64,000 bases of DNA from Papaver somniferum (Eukaryota; Streptophyta; Magnoliopsida; Ranunculales; Papaveraceae): assembly GCF_003573695.1 (NCBI RefSeq), contig NC_039362.1:114555120-114619119 (forward strand), written 5' to 3'. Of the stretch, positions 1 to 11,691 are shown piece after piece. The position numbers and the translations under genes are program-made. Below the pieces are notes generated by a model that searched no databases, was not told the DNA's origin, and saw only the letters and a program-made list of their open reading frames with translations. Position 1 is the first letter of the stretch. Every line of letters starts with the position of its first letter.

Positions 1-339
1 TTGCCAGTCTCTTCTGATCACAGTTGCTGCCAAGAACCGTTGTTGCTCGTCGATTGATACCATCCAGAGCTTCACCATATCAATGACCACTACGTACAAA
101 AGGTAATCTAAAAACTTCGGCATATTTTTAACCATGGAGAAGTAATATGATTACTAGTACGAAGTCTAGATGGCGATACCTTTATTATGGTAGACCCATC
201 GGGCATACAAGATAGAGCCACATAGACCACGCTTGGGAACTGAGGCTCAGCATGAAATTCCTTCGCCGTCAGTCAAGAACTTCTTCAGCACAAGAGATAT
301 GGTCAATCAAGAAGCATGTAATTCGCAATGGGAAACCAA

Positions 340-470
340 ACTGAAGCAGAAGTCGCTTCAATGCTCTCTCTCCAGAAGAAGCCGCTTCAATGCTCCCTCC
401 AGCAGAAGCCGCTTCAATGCTCTCTCTCCAGAAGAAATCGCTTCAATACTTCAACGCTCTCTGCAGGACC
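340..470. repeat. GCTTCAATGCTC minisatellite
   Basis: A word built on GAAGCCGCTTCAATGCTC followed by CTCTCCAGAA recurs about four times with small indels. The ORFs across it are rich in Ser, Arg and Leu and have no recognisable domain. Confidence 0.7.
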
Positions 471-510
471 CACATTCACATTTGAGCACACAAGGTTGAT
501 TTTTGAGCAA

Positions 511-985
511 AGCAAGCACGCGGTGGGTCCCACGTTCGAGCGAAGCAGGCAGCAAGGACGGTGTTTGGTCAAGGCAGCAAGGACGGTGTTTGGTCAAGGC
601 AGCAAGGACGGTGTTTGGTCGAAGTAGCAAGGATGAGATTCGAGCAAGCACATCAACCGTACGGGCAAAGCAGGCACAGGACATGGCCGACGTTTGAAAC
701 ATGTACACGGTGGACCCGTGTTTGATCGAAGCATGCACAGCTGCCCATGTTCAAAGCAAGCATGCTCACATCGGGTCCCACGTTCGACCGAAGCAGGCGC
801 GCAGTGGACCCACGTTTAACCGAAGCAGGCACATCAAGCCCCACGTTCAATCAAACAGGCGCATGATGAGTCCCACGGTTGAGCGAAGTAGGCGGGCCCA
901 CATGCCTATCAAACAGGTGCAACAGGGTGACGTTTGGTCGAAGCATATACATGGTAGGGTCCATATTCGTCCAGAGTTACATGCA
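511..985. repeat. degenerate ~32-bp repeat array
   Basis: Variants of GGGTCCCACGTTCGACCGAA followed by GCAGGC recur about every 32 bases, clearly at 522, 711, 774, 806, 838 and 868. Copies differ by substitutions and small indels. A more recent 25-bp array interrupts the left part. Confidence 0.65.
548..622 (+). repeat. 25-bp tandem repeat, three copies
   Basis: The words starting at 548, 573 and 598 repeat at exactly 25 bases (GGCAGCAAGGACGGTGTTTG plus five more). They are near identical, which suggests recent slippage inside the older ~32-bp array. Confidence 0.85.
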
Positions 986-1944
986 CGGTTTTCTACGGGA
1001 AGAGGAGCATACAAGTTATATTCCCTTCTTGGCTCAAATACCCGAAGGAGGAAACCGGTCCCACCAAGGTCGTGGTCGCACCTGGCGTACTCACATGGAC
1101 GATTTCCAATACGGCCGGCCAGAGTCCCTCCAGGTAAACTTCCTTTGTCTTTTCTTTTTACGTTGTATACGTCACCATCTCATGCCTACCCCACAATAGT
1201 GTAACCATTATGCGCTAGGAAGGGGACTTAATGTTGATGGAGGATTTTTGTTCAAGGCTAAAATTGTAAAAGCCGAACTTAATACGCTGACATCCTGCAG
1301 AGGATAAATCTATCCGAGTGATTAATACTTCTTCACTTTACTAATTTACCTAGAATGGAGCATGTGGAAACAATCCCAGTATTTTGTGAATTAAATACAC
1401 CCAGAACGGAGCATGTAGCAACAATCCCGATATTCTGTGGATTTATAGCATTATTAATTAATGCATGATTAGCCTTGTATTTCCTGTGATGTTCCCGCAG
1501 AACTCTCATTATTGGTGCGGCATGACGACTGAGTGTTGCTCTTAGCAGAGTAACACGAATCTCCAAGTGTCAATAGTGAGGCATGCACGAAATACCCGTA
1601 CAGGCTACATCTCTCGGTGTGTTATACTAGCCCGATTGAGCATCTCTCGGTGTGTTATACTAGCCCGATTGAGCATATTTCCTAAGGGAAATCTGGACTT
1701 CCCATGTCAGTCTCAGAAACGATCACGACCACGCAGGTTGGCCGCATGATTTAACCAGCCTAGACGATCCTCAGCAGGAGCAGGCTATCACCGCAATGAC
1801 CACCAGCGGGCCCGTTTATGCCCTGGACGGTCGAACAAATGCTATGCCCCCAAATAGCCACCAAACGCCAGCCCTGAAGAAGGATGGTCGAGCTGGTATG
1901 GAGTGGATAGTATGCGCAACACTGTCAAAAACAGTCTCAAAGAA

Positions 1945-2765
1945 GTCGCGACCGTCCAACTTCCCAAGCCAAGTTGGACGGCTTGGATCGTCCCGCGATT
2001 GATTGGAGAAGCGTTGGCATGCACATTGGCGATCCCACTTTGCACCTACCTGATCGGTTCTCTCACGACCAAGCCATGGAGCAATAAACGATTGCTCAAA
2101 ACATGGCTGGCGTGATGATTTAAAAGTCGTGGAAGTCCACTAGTGTCTTAAATTGATCACGACCATCCAACTTCGCAAGCATGGTTGGATGACTTAGATC
2201 ACACCTAGGACCACGAGGCAGGTACGGACACGTTCACCGTCGGCCCAATGTGGAACCCGCATGATCGGCCTCCCCAAGGGAGGAGCATAGCTTGCCAAAC
2301 CGTTTGGTTGAAGTTGCATGTGCACAACCGATCCAAAACCCTAATTAGGGTTTGCGGCATGTTACATGTGTCGTTAATCGATCACGAGCGTTCATCTTCG
2401 CAAGCTTGTATGGAGGGTGTAGATATAGACTTAAAAGGTCCCAAGCATGTCAACATGATCACTATGGGCCCATCTACACGCATGATCGATCGGCCTAGGT
2501 CAACCATGGCCGAACGCCTCGAAACGCGTGTCCAAAGTATTTAACCTAATATTCCATCAACGGTCGCCGATGAGGGTATTAAGCCATCTTGTCCGTCCAA
2601 CTTCGCTAGCTTGGTCGGACAGCCTAGGTTAAGAGCTAGACGACCAATGAAGCGTCTTTGTGATCACCGTCCGCCACTCTTCCACATGGAGTGATCGGCC
2701 ATGAGATGGCTCGCCCATGAGGCTTCCAAACGATCACTCGAAGATGGCTGGACGTGATGATGTTT
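1945..2765. repeat. ~210-bp tandem repeats inside X1
   Basis: A block reading GACCGTCCAACTTCGC-AGC followed by a TTGGACGGCTTAGAT-like phrase recurs at about 1950, 2162, 2387 and 2593, so the period is 206-225 bases. The same arrangement recurs in X2, so the array belongs to the family. Confidence 0.7.
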
Positions 2766-3190
2766 TAAGACACTTAAATCCGTGACTTACTCCGTTAAGC
2801 TTTAAAACAGCGATGCTTCATGCATATTGAATATATTCGATGCATTGCATGCATAGAATATACACGATATTTTATAAATATCGACTTTTTAACTAACTTA
2901 GTTATTTAACCTAGCACCACATGCTACTTCCTGTGGGTCCCACGACCCACACATTCGAGACATCAAGCATGTCACAAACTGGGGGATACTTAATGGGGTA
3001 TTGGTCTGGCGGTTTACAGCGTGCAGCGTACAACGCGCCATCACAAGAACGTGTCAGGAAGACATGGACGGTTAGTGATGATGGGAGAAGTGGGCAAGGA
3101 CTGATCTTGTGACACTAACACGACCCCACTATTCCATCACTCCACTTCCTCCACTTCCCACGAGAGACGAGAGTTATGCTCAATGGCTTG

Positions 3191-3198
3191 TATAAATA
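3191..3198 (+). promoter_or_regulatory. TATA box of X1
   Basis: TATAAATA, about 375 bases before the inferred LTR end. The position and strand fit the transcription start of a plus-strand LTR. Confidence 0.5.
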
Positions 3199-3762
3199 GG
3201 TTCTCCTCCCTATTTCCAAAACATACAGAAACCAAGTGTTGATATAACGTATTCAAACACTCAGAGCTGATTGCTTACCTTTTTTGCAAGCCAGTTCATC
3301 TTTCTGATACAAGTCATAAACAGCCAACACCTTCACACTCTCAACACCTTCTTCTCTTCCCTCCCTAAGATCAACCCAATCTCCTTCACTTTGTGACCGA
3401 AACAAGTATGGAACGACCATTTCTTGGTTTAGGCCAGAATTGTACAGATTGATCTATCGAATCAGAAAGCACTCCCGTGCAATGCATTTATTTAGGGTTT
3501 AGATTCATTTCTCATCCACACACACCCAAATTTACCAATAATCGCAGAAACAGTTTTCACCCAAAACACCTGGTAACATCTTACATGATTTGTGTGAGAC
3601 AATCATTTGATGTAGATTCAGAATGTTTCGTATTGATCTATTGATCACTGGAAAATTGCTTTGAAGCTAATAGTTTGTGTGAGACATCTATTCCCGTTTT
3701 CTAAGAATGTTTCAATGATTAAGATGGAATTTAGAACAATTAGACATTGATTTGATATGCAC

Positions 3763-4046
3763 AGTATGCATACTTGTATGCTAACTGTTGCAAGTAACTC
3801 CAAATCCGGGAACCATAGTATGCATACCCGTATGCGTACTGGTTTAACAGTGGAAGTCTGGGAACTTAGTATGCATACCCGTATGCGTACTGGCTTAACA
3901 GTTCAAGTCCAGGAATTTAGTATGGGTACCCGTTTGCATTCCAATTCAACTGAGTTCGGTCGTGAACGACAATATGCTTACCCGTTCGCATACTGGCGGA
4001 TAGACCAAGTCCTGAACTCTAAGTATGCGTACCCATTTGCATACTT
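3763..4046 (+). repeat. palindrome array in LTR A
   Basis: Six units start at 3763, 3818, 3869, 3919, 3970 and 4020, about 51 bases apart. Each is an imperfect inverted repeat of the type GTATGCATAC, then CC, then GTATGCGTAC. The array corresponds to the three-unit arrays of C and D and has more units here. Confidence 0.8.
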
Positions 4047-4522
4047 GAGTGGGTTAAGTTCTAAAATTGGTTTGTTCATGAACAAATACATTTATATATA
4101 ATAAGGAATGCAATCTTTCGCAAACCGTGGCTATAATGTTCATTGATTGATTCAAGTGAATCAAATTCTATTTTGCTTCAATTGTGTCTTGAATAATTCT
4201 ATGAGAATATAAATAATTGAACAACTCTATAACTAGTTTCATTTGAGTCATTTGAACTAGTTGTGATAAAGATGAACAAGGTTGATACGAAAGTGTTCAT
4301 ATGGCTAACTTCGGTTAACTATTGTTGAGCCAACCAAGTGTACACATTTAGGTACGGCTACCCATATCTAAATGAAGGCACATTTCATTTGTGTATAACA
4401 AGCTAAGTTCAATCTAACGGTTGAAAGATATTAGCTTGAATCTAATCAGGTTTTCATCTAATAGTGAATATTGAATGCTTTATTACCAAGGTAGCATTGA
4501 TTGCAAACCCTGATTTGAGGAC

Positions 4523-4530
4523 TATATAAG
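4523..4530 (+). promoter_or_regulatory. TATA box of LTR A
   Basis: TATATAAG aligns with the TATATAAA of C (48732) and D (54777), in the same context of AAACC upstream and GGAGA downstream. Confidence 0.6.
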
Positions 4531-5627
4531 GGAGAACTCTAATAACTGGGAAACCTAATCCCCACACCTCTTCTGTGATACTAGTTGCGACTAGAGTCGA
4601 TTCTCCTTTAACCTAGGTTTTTCTAAAATCATTATGGGTTAACGACTTAAAGACTTCATTGGGATTCCGAAGCCAGACCCAACTATTTTCTTTGTAGTTG
4701 CGTGTTCAGATCTTACTTTGTTCTATCGTATTGAGTACTATCTTCTCTAATATTTGCTCGAAATTCAATCTCCGATAGGTAAGATAAAAAGTAGTCACAA
4801 ACATCTTCGTCTTATCGTTTGTGATTCCACAATATCTTGCTCCACTACTATACAGTTAAGATCATTGTGAGGTGATTGATATTACTAGGCTTTTCTTCGG
4901 GAGTATAATACCGGTGTATCAATTGGTTCATGTTCACCTTGATTTATCAAAAGACGGAACAAAAACTCGTAGGTATTTCCGTGGGAGACAGATTTATCTA
5001 TTCAATCGACTTTTCTGTGTGAGATAGATTTGTTTATCAAGTCTTCCACTTTGGGTCGTAGAAACTCTTAGTTGTGGGTAAGATCAGCTAACAGAATCAA
5101 GTCTGTAGAGTCCTGCTGGGATTCAGAGGCGTAAAGAATGCGACTGTACCTTAATCAGTGTGAGATTGGTTAGGGCTCAACTACATTCCAGTCCGAAGTT
5201 AATTTGTAGTAGGCTAGAGTCTGTAGCGGCTTAATACAGTATGGTGTTCAAATATGGACTAGGTCCCGGGTTTTTTCTGCATTTGCCGTTTCCTCGTTAA
5301 CAAATTTTCCGGTGTCTGTGTTATTTTTTTCTGCATTATATTTTCTATATAATTGAAATATCACAGGTTGTGCGTAGTTCAATCAATTTGTGAATCCAAC
5401 CTTTGGTTGTCGATTGAAATTGATTGACGCTTGGATATTAATCCGGCTCACAGATTTCTATCTGTTCGATTGCAAATTGATTTGAGAAATTGAGATATAA
5501 CTCTTGGATGTATTTTCCTTGATTGAGTCTGACTGTCTAGTTGATTCTCTTGGAAATATATTGGAGTTAGTCCATACAAATTTCCTAAACGAAATAATGG
5601 GTGTGGTTGTTAGACCCCGCTTTTTCA

Positions 5628-7021
5628 CATGGGATTATCTTGATATCCATGCCTATACTATATATAACCAAAGAGGTTAATCATGTAAACTAGGACATTA
5701 TGTTCAGATTATCTTGATCAATACGAATTATATATCTCCTAGTTTTGCTGTAGATCTAATTCTATCACTGACCTAGAAAATAATTGAAAACCTTAATTGG
5801 ACAAGAACTGGTTAATTTATAGAGAAAAACATAGAGATTGATCAAGTAAGGTGATCGAATCAACCAGATAATCAAATCGTAACTTTGTGCAGGTACGTAT
5901 CCCGTTCTAATTCCTAAACTGGAAATAGCATCTACAGACTTACAAAAAAGGGACCACTATAGGCCCTCATTTCGCTTAGCTCATTGGGATGGAAACTCAA
6001 TTTCTGTGAAAACTTGTCAAAACAGTTATTTTCATCAAATTTTCTTAATCCAGATTAAATATTTGTTATTGACTAAAAACATTTAAGAGAACAACCTGAA
6101 GATATAATATGGAAAAGAGTAATTTGGTAACTAAAATAGTTAAGAGAAAAATATTAGGAATTAAAAAAAAATGCAAAAACAGGAAGTTAAATACGGGTAC
6201 TCAGTTTTTATTAGAAACCATACAGAAACTCAATATCTGTAAATATTTTTTTTTACGGAAATTGAGTTTCTATCAGCCATTTCTTAGCTAAAAGGAGGAT
6301 TAGATTATTGCTCTCACTAACTAAGCCAAAGCTTTCGGCCACATTATAGATAAGAGGTGATCCATAATGGTTGATCATACCTATAATCTAATTTAATCTA
6401 ATAATAATAACTAATATAAAGGAAAGAGGGATTTTCGACGGGAGTTGTTTTTGGGTTTGTGCCTGAAATGTCTAAGATACCCCTAAAATACAACCTTCTC
6501 TCTCAGAACGTGATTTTATTTTCGATCTAACCTTCAATTACATTTTAAAGCTAGGGGATTGGTTTCTTATCACCTTACATGACTAGATTGAGTTTTAAAA
6601 TCAAATTCAGATTCATTCGTTCAGTAAGTGTGTATTGAAATTATGTTAAGTTTGACTTAGTAATAAACTTTCACCTATGCAACTGACATTTAGTTTCTCA
6701 AATTCAGTTAAATCTAACTGTTTATGAAACTCCTAACACACAAACTATATACAATTTACAAGTTTGTTTTAGTTTTACCTTTTATTAATAAGTTTTGTGG
6801 TCATTCTGGATGTGTGTATTTCAAATAAGAAGTTACTCTTCTATTGAAAGTTCGATTTTATAGACGGGATACAAAACAAAACTCAGTAGCTAGCTTTGCC
6901 TAACTGATTTTCTTCTGAATTGGAGAAAAATGGATTTACTTCGTTTTGGCTTATTGTATATAAAAATTACTTTTGTTGCCACAAACACCATTCAAATAGC
7001 ATAGTAATATTTGTAGGTACT
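5628..7021. other. unassigned AT-rich DNA
   Basis: I see no gene, domain or clear match to another part of the window. A 60-codon lysine-rich ORF at 6109-6291 lies in A-rich DNA and has no features of a real protein. The stretch ends where X2 begins. Confidence 0.5.
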
Positions 7022-8915
7022 TGTTGATGGTGGTGTTTAGTCCAGGGTTAAAATTGTGAAACCCTGAATTTAATACACCGTCATTATGTAAAGAAACTGA
7101 ACCATATAAAAGTGATGAGTGCTCAGGCCTCTTTACTTACATATGTATTGAACAATTCAGTATACTCATATATAAAATTTATCCAGAATGGTGCATGTAG
7201 CAACAATCCCAAATATTATGTAAATTGTATTAACCTTCTGCCTCAACTATTCATTAATGTATGCCTTATTTAGTATTTTTCCTATGCTACGTTCCCTAGT
7301 TTAACTCTTAATACTTATATGACATGACAATTAGTGTTCACTCACAGCTGAGTAACATAAATTTCCCGAAGTATCAAGATTAGGATCTGCATGAAAGTAC
7401 TCCGATGGAAGCAAACTGCGCTGCTCTCTGAGAATAAAATTAAAGAAATTTGATGAATTTTGAATAATTTTGTGACAGCACGCAAAACTCAAACTTTAAC
7501 CTGATTAATTTGCAAAAATTAGGTTTTTTCAGCCTACACTTTTAACTAAAAAAGTTGGCTGATCGACGCGCTTAAATTCCTTAAGAAAAATAAGCCTAGA
7601 CTGTCCGTGTTAGTCTTAAAACAAACATGACCACACGATTTGGACGACTAATTTAACGGGCTTGGCCTCCTCCCAGCGAGACCGAGCAAACTCCATGGTG
7701 TCCACCGACGGGTCCACTACTATTTCAGCCAATCAGAATCCTCTTAGCCCGCCAGCAACATCCCTGATTGCTAACCAAAGCTTGGATAGTCGAGTTATTG
7801 AAATGAAGTTCAACGAGTTAAGACTGGCCATGACAGTCTCAAACTCATCACATCCGTCCAACTTAGCCAGCCTAGTTGGATGACTTAGATTTTGTTTTGA
7901 ACGACCAATGAGGTGTCGGTATGATCACCGGCGACTCGCCTCCATCCATGGCCAGTCGAACTGCCCACGACATGCCAGGAGCACGTCAAACCGATTGCTC
8001 AAAGTAGGCTGATTGCGCGGTTTTGAAAATCCTAATTTGTGTCAGCGGCAACGTGTTACTGTTGCAAAACGATCACGACCGTCCATCTTTGCTAGCCAAA
8101 TTGACTAGCCTAGATCTAGTTTTAGGAGACCAGTGAGATGCCAGTATGCTCGTCGGCAACCCACCTCTATCCCTAGACGATCGAATTGCTTCCATCCCGC
8201 AGCTAACATCTCAAATCGTTAGCTCAAAGTAGGTTGGCCACACGACTTTAAAACCTTAAATTGAATCAACGGCAGTATGCAACTACCGCAAATCATCTCG
8301 GTCGTCCAACTCCGCTAGCCGAATCAACCAGCCTAGATCTAATTTTAGGCGACCAATAAGATGTCGTCGTGATCACCGGCCATCCTTCTTCCATGAGGAA
8401 CGATCGGCCAAGCTGCGGCTTGCCTATATGGCTCTCAAACGATTGCACAAAGGTGACTAGTCGCGCTACCTACAGGAATTTTAATAGATTCAACGGCAGG
8501 CATTAATTGCCGCAAATCATCTCAGCCACTCAACATGGCTAGCCAATTCGACCGGCCTAGATCTAACTTGGGCCGACCGATAGGATGTTAGAATGGCTAC
8601 CAGCCCCCACCCTCCTATAGGGACCAACCGTCCTACCTTTGGCGTGCATGCATAGCTCCTAAAAGCTCCCTGAAAATGGTTGGTCATGCTATTTTTAAGA
8701 CATTAAGCTCCGCGACTAACTTAAACGATCTTTACACAACGATGCTTCATGAACATCGATTATTTTGAGCTGCTTGCTTAAAAGCGATGCTTTATATGCA
8801 TCGATTAAAAACGATGTTTTATAAATATCGGTTCCACAAATAATTTTATTATTTGACCTATTAGCATAACCACTTGTTTTAGCGGAAAGTTTCACAACTT
8901 GACCCACTCAGCAGC
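7022..8915 (+). mobile_element. X2, right-truncated relative of X1
   Basis: The start TGTTGATGGTGG, the AAAATTGTGAAACCCTGAAT phrase, the GAATGGTGCATGTAGCAACA phrase and the internal ~220-bp repeats match X1 in the same order. Similarity ends near 8880-8915, where Y LTR sequence takes over, so the right part is missing. The strand is taken from X1. Confidence 0.65.
7850..8640. repeat. ~220-bp tandem repeats inside X2
   Basis: Four degenerate units carry a GTCCAACT-GCTAGCC block followed by GCCTAGATCTA, at about 7855, 8089, 8301 and 8524. This is the counterpart of the array in X1. Confidence 0.7.
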
Positions 8916-10373
8916 TTGGTGTCCAAGGGTGTTTGGAAACCAAGGAATTTCCAAAACCGAAAATATGCTCAAGATATGCAATGAATAGCAAAATTCGGTT
9001 TTCCTAATTCCAAGAAAAGCTTGTCCAAAATTTCTGAAATCTCTCAATAGAAAATTTCCAATTGGTAAATGCACATTACAAATTTTTATTCTCTAGAGAT
9101 ATGCATTTAATTGCTGGTAATTAAAGCATATAAAACCAAAACCTTAAATAAAAGATTCTCAATTTATTTCGGTATAGGATCTCCTTGATTACTAAGGAAT
9201 ATCTTTGAACAATAAATATAAGAGTTACTGTATGTGTTCAAAGTATGTTGACATCTCTTTACTGTAAATCTTTATTCATTTTTACATGGATTTACATTCT
9301 TGGAATCAGTTATACCACACTTCCAAACAAGTTTAGAATTGGTTCACTTGTATTCCAAGATTACTATGTGTTTGATCAAAACACATACATGGGTTCAATT
9401 AGTTCTACTAATCACTAGACAAGTTACCAGGACCGGTTACATCAGTTACCATGATCGGTTACATCAATTACGAGAACCAATTACCATATTCTCATGGTAT
9501 TGCTTGTGATCGGTCTCACCAGTTACCAGGATCGATAACACCAATTACCAGGACCGGTTACCAATTACAAGGATCGATTACACAACACTCTGTGATCGGT
9601 CACACTAATTAAAAATATCGATCATACCATCTCATGGTGATTACTTAGGATCGGTTACACCAATTAATAAAAACTAGTCATACAAAATCATAAGTCAGGC
9701 ACTTGAGATTAGTTGTACCAAGATACATAACAAAGTTATGATCGGTTCTACCATCTCACACATATTGGTAATCCAAATATTTGCAATGAATAGCCGTACC
9801 AGTAAGCCTAATGATTTCTCTTTCGATTCATAAAACAAGTTCATGAATGTACTTCCCTTAAACAAATGTAAAACATTTTTTCCTAGGATAAAATCTTCAC
9901 CATAACCCATTCACATAATCAGAACTTTGTATACAAGATTATATAGATGTCATACTTAGAAGTTCAAAAGATAGGTGTTATACTTCGTAGTCTAATTTCC
10001 TAATACCATGATCATACAAATATGACCATGTCACGTCACTAGAGTATCATAACAGTATATACAGCTTCGCAGTTATGTTTTCAATATAGCACGACTTGAA
10101 AGATACGTTAGGAATGGAACAGTTCAAGTCAATATTACTAACCTCAAGAGGAAGGATGATGTTGTCGTTGTAGTTCGCTTCTTCTTCACATTCTTCAGGT
10201 CTTCGGAGTAATACTTGTATGTCTCAACATTCCTAGACTTTCTAGTCTAACCTAAACGAAGTTGACTCTAGTTTGCAATCAAGCGACTTTTGAATGAGTT
10301 TTGACACACTAAAATATGACAACCAAACATGACATACCAACGCTTGGTGAGTTCAACCGAGTTATGATATAAT
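8916..10373 (-). mobile_element. 3' LTR of Y (partial)
   Basis: 8921-9620 matches 47070-47434 followed by 55925-56320. On the minus strand the LTR begins just left of the tract AATGGGGAGATT (10374-10385), with CTCGGTTGAACTC close to the start, much like the start of the C/D LTR. The other end is truncated at X2, so the part matching 45763-47060 is missing. Confidence 0.7.
9419..9700. repeat. GATCGGTTACACCAATTACC array in Y LTR
   Basis: About ten degenerate copies of a ~22-24-bp word of the form GGATCGGTTACACCAATTAC lie head to tail, some shortened. The same array recurs at 56085-56320 in the other LTR. The word carries CGGTTA, which fits the plant MYB-site consensus CNGTTR. Binding is untested. 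Confidence 0.75.
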
Positions 10374-11691
10374 AATCTCCCCATTTGTCAATTTTAGTGA
10401 CAAAACTCTTATTACATATAAATAAACAAATTTCATAAGAATTCATTTTACATACGCTTGATTCCAAGTTTCAACAACACAATAACCTGCATATATTCAA
10501 TCAATAAATGACGTTGTTGACATTTGAATAACAAATCTTTTACTCCCCCCAAAGGTAAGCTAGGTAGATATTCAATCCGAACATCTTTGTTATTCCCCTT
10601 TTTGTAGTCATAATACTACAACAACAATATGATATGTTTCTCCCCCTTAGTCAATGATTTACTCTTTCGTTAGATATAACGTTTAAGCACAATTGTCCTT
10701 TCGTTAGTGATTGAAAATCACTTGTTTACTCCATATATTTCTCCCCCTTTTTCATAAAATGACAGAGGTTCGAGCAAATAAAGGACAAACCGAAAGGATC
10801 TTACAAATCTAAAAGACTTGTAAAAAAGCTATAAGAGTTAAGCACGAAGGTTTCACATACTACTTTAGATAACCAATATTAAAACCGAAACTACAGTAAT
10901 TTAGTTTTAATATGTTATCAAGGAAACAATTGCCCGAAGCAATTTTCCCTAATAGTTTAACAAATCGACTAAGAAACTTAATTCCCTTGTTAAACCGGTT
11001 GCGTATGTACAACCGCTTGTTTCGATAAGATCAAAACAAAGATCAGAATTAACTTTATTTCTCTCATCTTCAGACAATAACTTAGACCTTTCTCTTTAGA
11101 CAAGACAAACACTAGGTTAGTTAACTAGTTTTTCTTGTCAAGGCATTCGGTTAGACTTGAATAACCGAACTCTCTAATTTGATAAGTCTAACTAAGATCA
11201 GAATTAACTTAGTTTCTCTTATCCGGAATCGATTTGGACTAAACAAATGATCCCGTATTTCGTTAATCCATAAACAATAGAAGCAAACCAAAATAAATTG
11301 ACTTGCACAATTATTTCTTAACCGGGAGCAATTGAAAGAAACATAGACATTATAGGACCGCAATTGCACCGAATTTCGTTAAGCAAAAACACTTGATACC
11401 CAACAATAAAGAAGATACCAAACAATAAGTCAAATAAATTGACACAGTTTTTCTTAACCGGAAAATATTGAATCATACACACATGCATATCCATACACAA
11501 TAATGGAGTGTATCAATTGTACCGAAATTTTGTTAAGCAAAAGCAAAATATATGCAATATAAATAGCTTTTTCTTAAACAGGAAAACGATTAACTAACAA
11601 ATTTTTTACCTCAGATTCCGTAGCCTCTTCTCCCCAGAAATATATATCATTAAGTGTAAGTTCAAGTAAGAACTCTCCCCCAGTATGTTGT
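10374..11691 (-). other. Y 3' non-coding region with several purine tracts
   Basis: On the minus strand this AT-rich stretch contains repeated G-rich tracts like the final polypurine tract: 10378-10385, 10551-10557, 10641-10647, 10741-10747 and 11675-11681. CD has a matching set (53042-53470) and a shared phrase around 11635-11675 / 52808-52855 (ACTTGAACTTACACTTAAT against TTTTGAACTTACGCTTAAT). No ORF of credible length is present. Confidence 0.55.

Larger units (their letters stand above)
1..1231. other. minisatellite-rich DNA left of X1
   Basis: No gene is supported here. Much of the stretch is short tandem repeats (listed separately), and the open frames over it are by-products of repeats whose period or composition avoids stops. 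The last 15 bases (1217-1231) are the purine-rich tract AGGAAGGGGACTTAA directly before the TG that starts X1. That is what a polypurine tract before a 3' LTR looks like. The stretch may therefore be the 3' internal end of the same element, but nothing else confirms it. Confidence 0.45.
1232..3568 (+). mobile_element. LTR-like element X1
   Basis: X1 starts TGTTGATGG right after a purine tract. It matches X2 (7022) and X3 (13763 onward) over its first ~450 bases and matches X3 again near its end, in a block containing TTGGTTTAGGCC and ACAGATTGATC (3430-3465 and 41618-41652). A terminal CA at 3568 aligns with the CA that ends X3. A TATA box lies at 3191-3198. The X3 copy has a target-site duplication, so this family is an LTR. 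No matching duplication is visible around X1, so it may be one LTR of a larger element. The right boundary is approximate. I do not recognise the family. Confidence 0.6.
3640..5627 (+). mobile_element. copia LTR copy A (5' truncated)
   Basis: A lines up with LTRs C and D along most of their length: the palindrome array, the AACTAGTT stretch, the GGTTACTC-like phrase, a TATATAAG box and the end TTTTTCA. It lacks the first several hundred bases of the C/D LTR, including TGTTAGAGC. No primer site follows 5627. It is therefore a damaged solo LTR or an end fragment. The left boundary is uncertain because a ~70-bp direct duplication beginning TTTGTGTGAGACA lies at about 3601 and 3673. Confidence 0.75.

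Noticed and set aside
548..622. CRISPR-like regular repeats
   Set aside because: Direct tandem repeats without unique spacers, in plant DNA.
233..1204. Overlapping ORFs of 64-167 codons
   Set aside because: They lie in minisatellites and are open in several frames because of repeat composition; no domain or consistent start.
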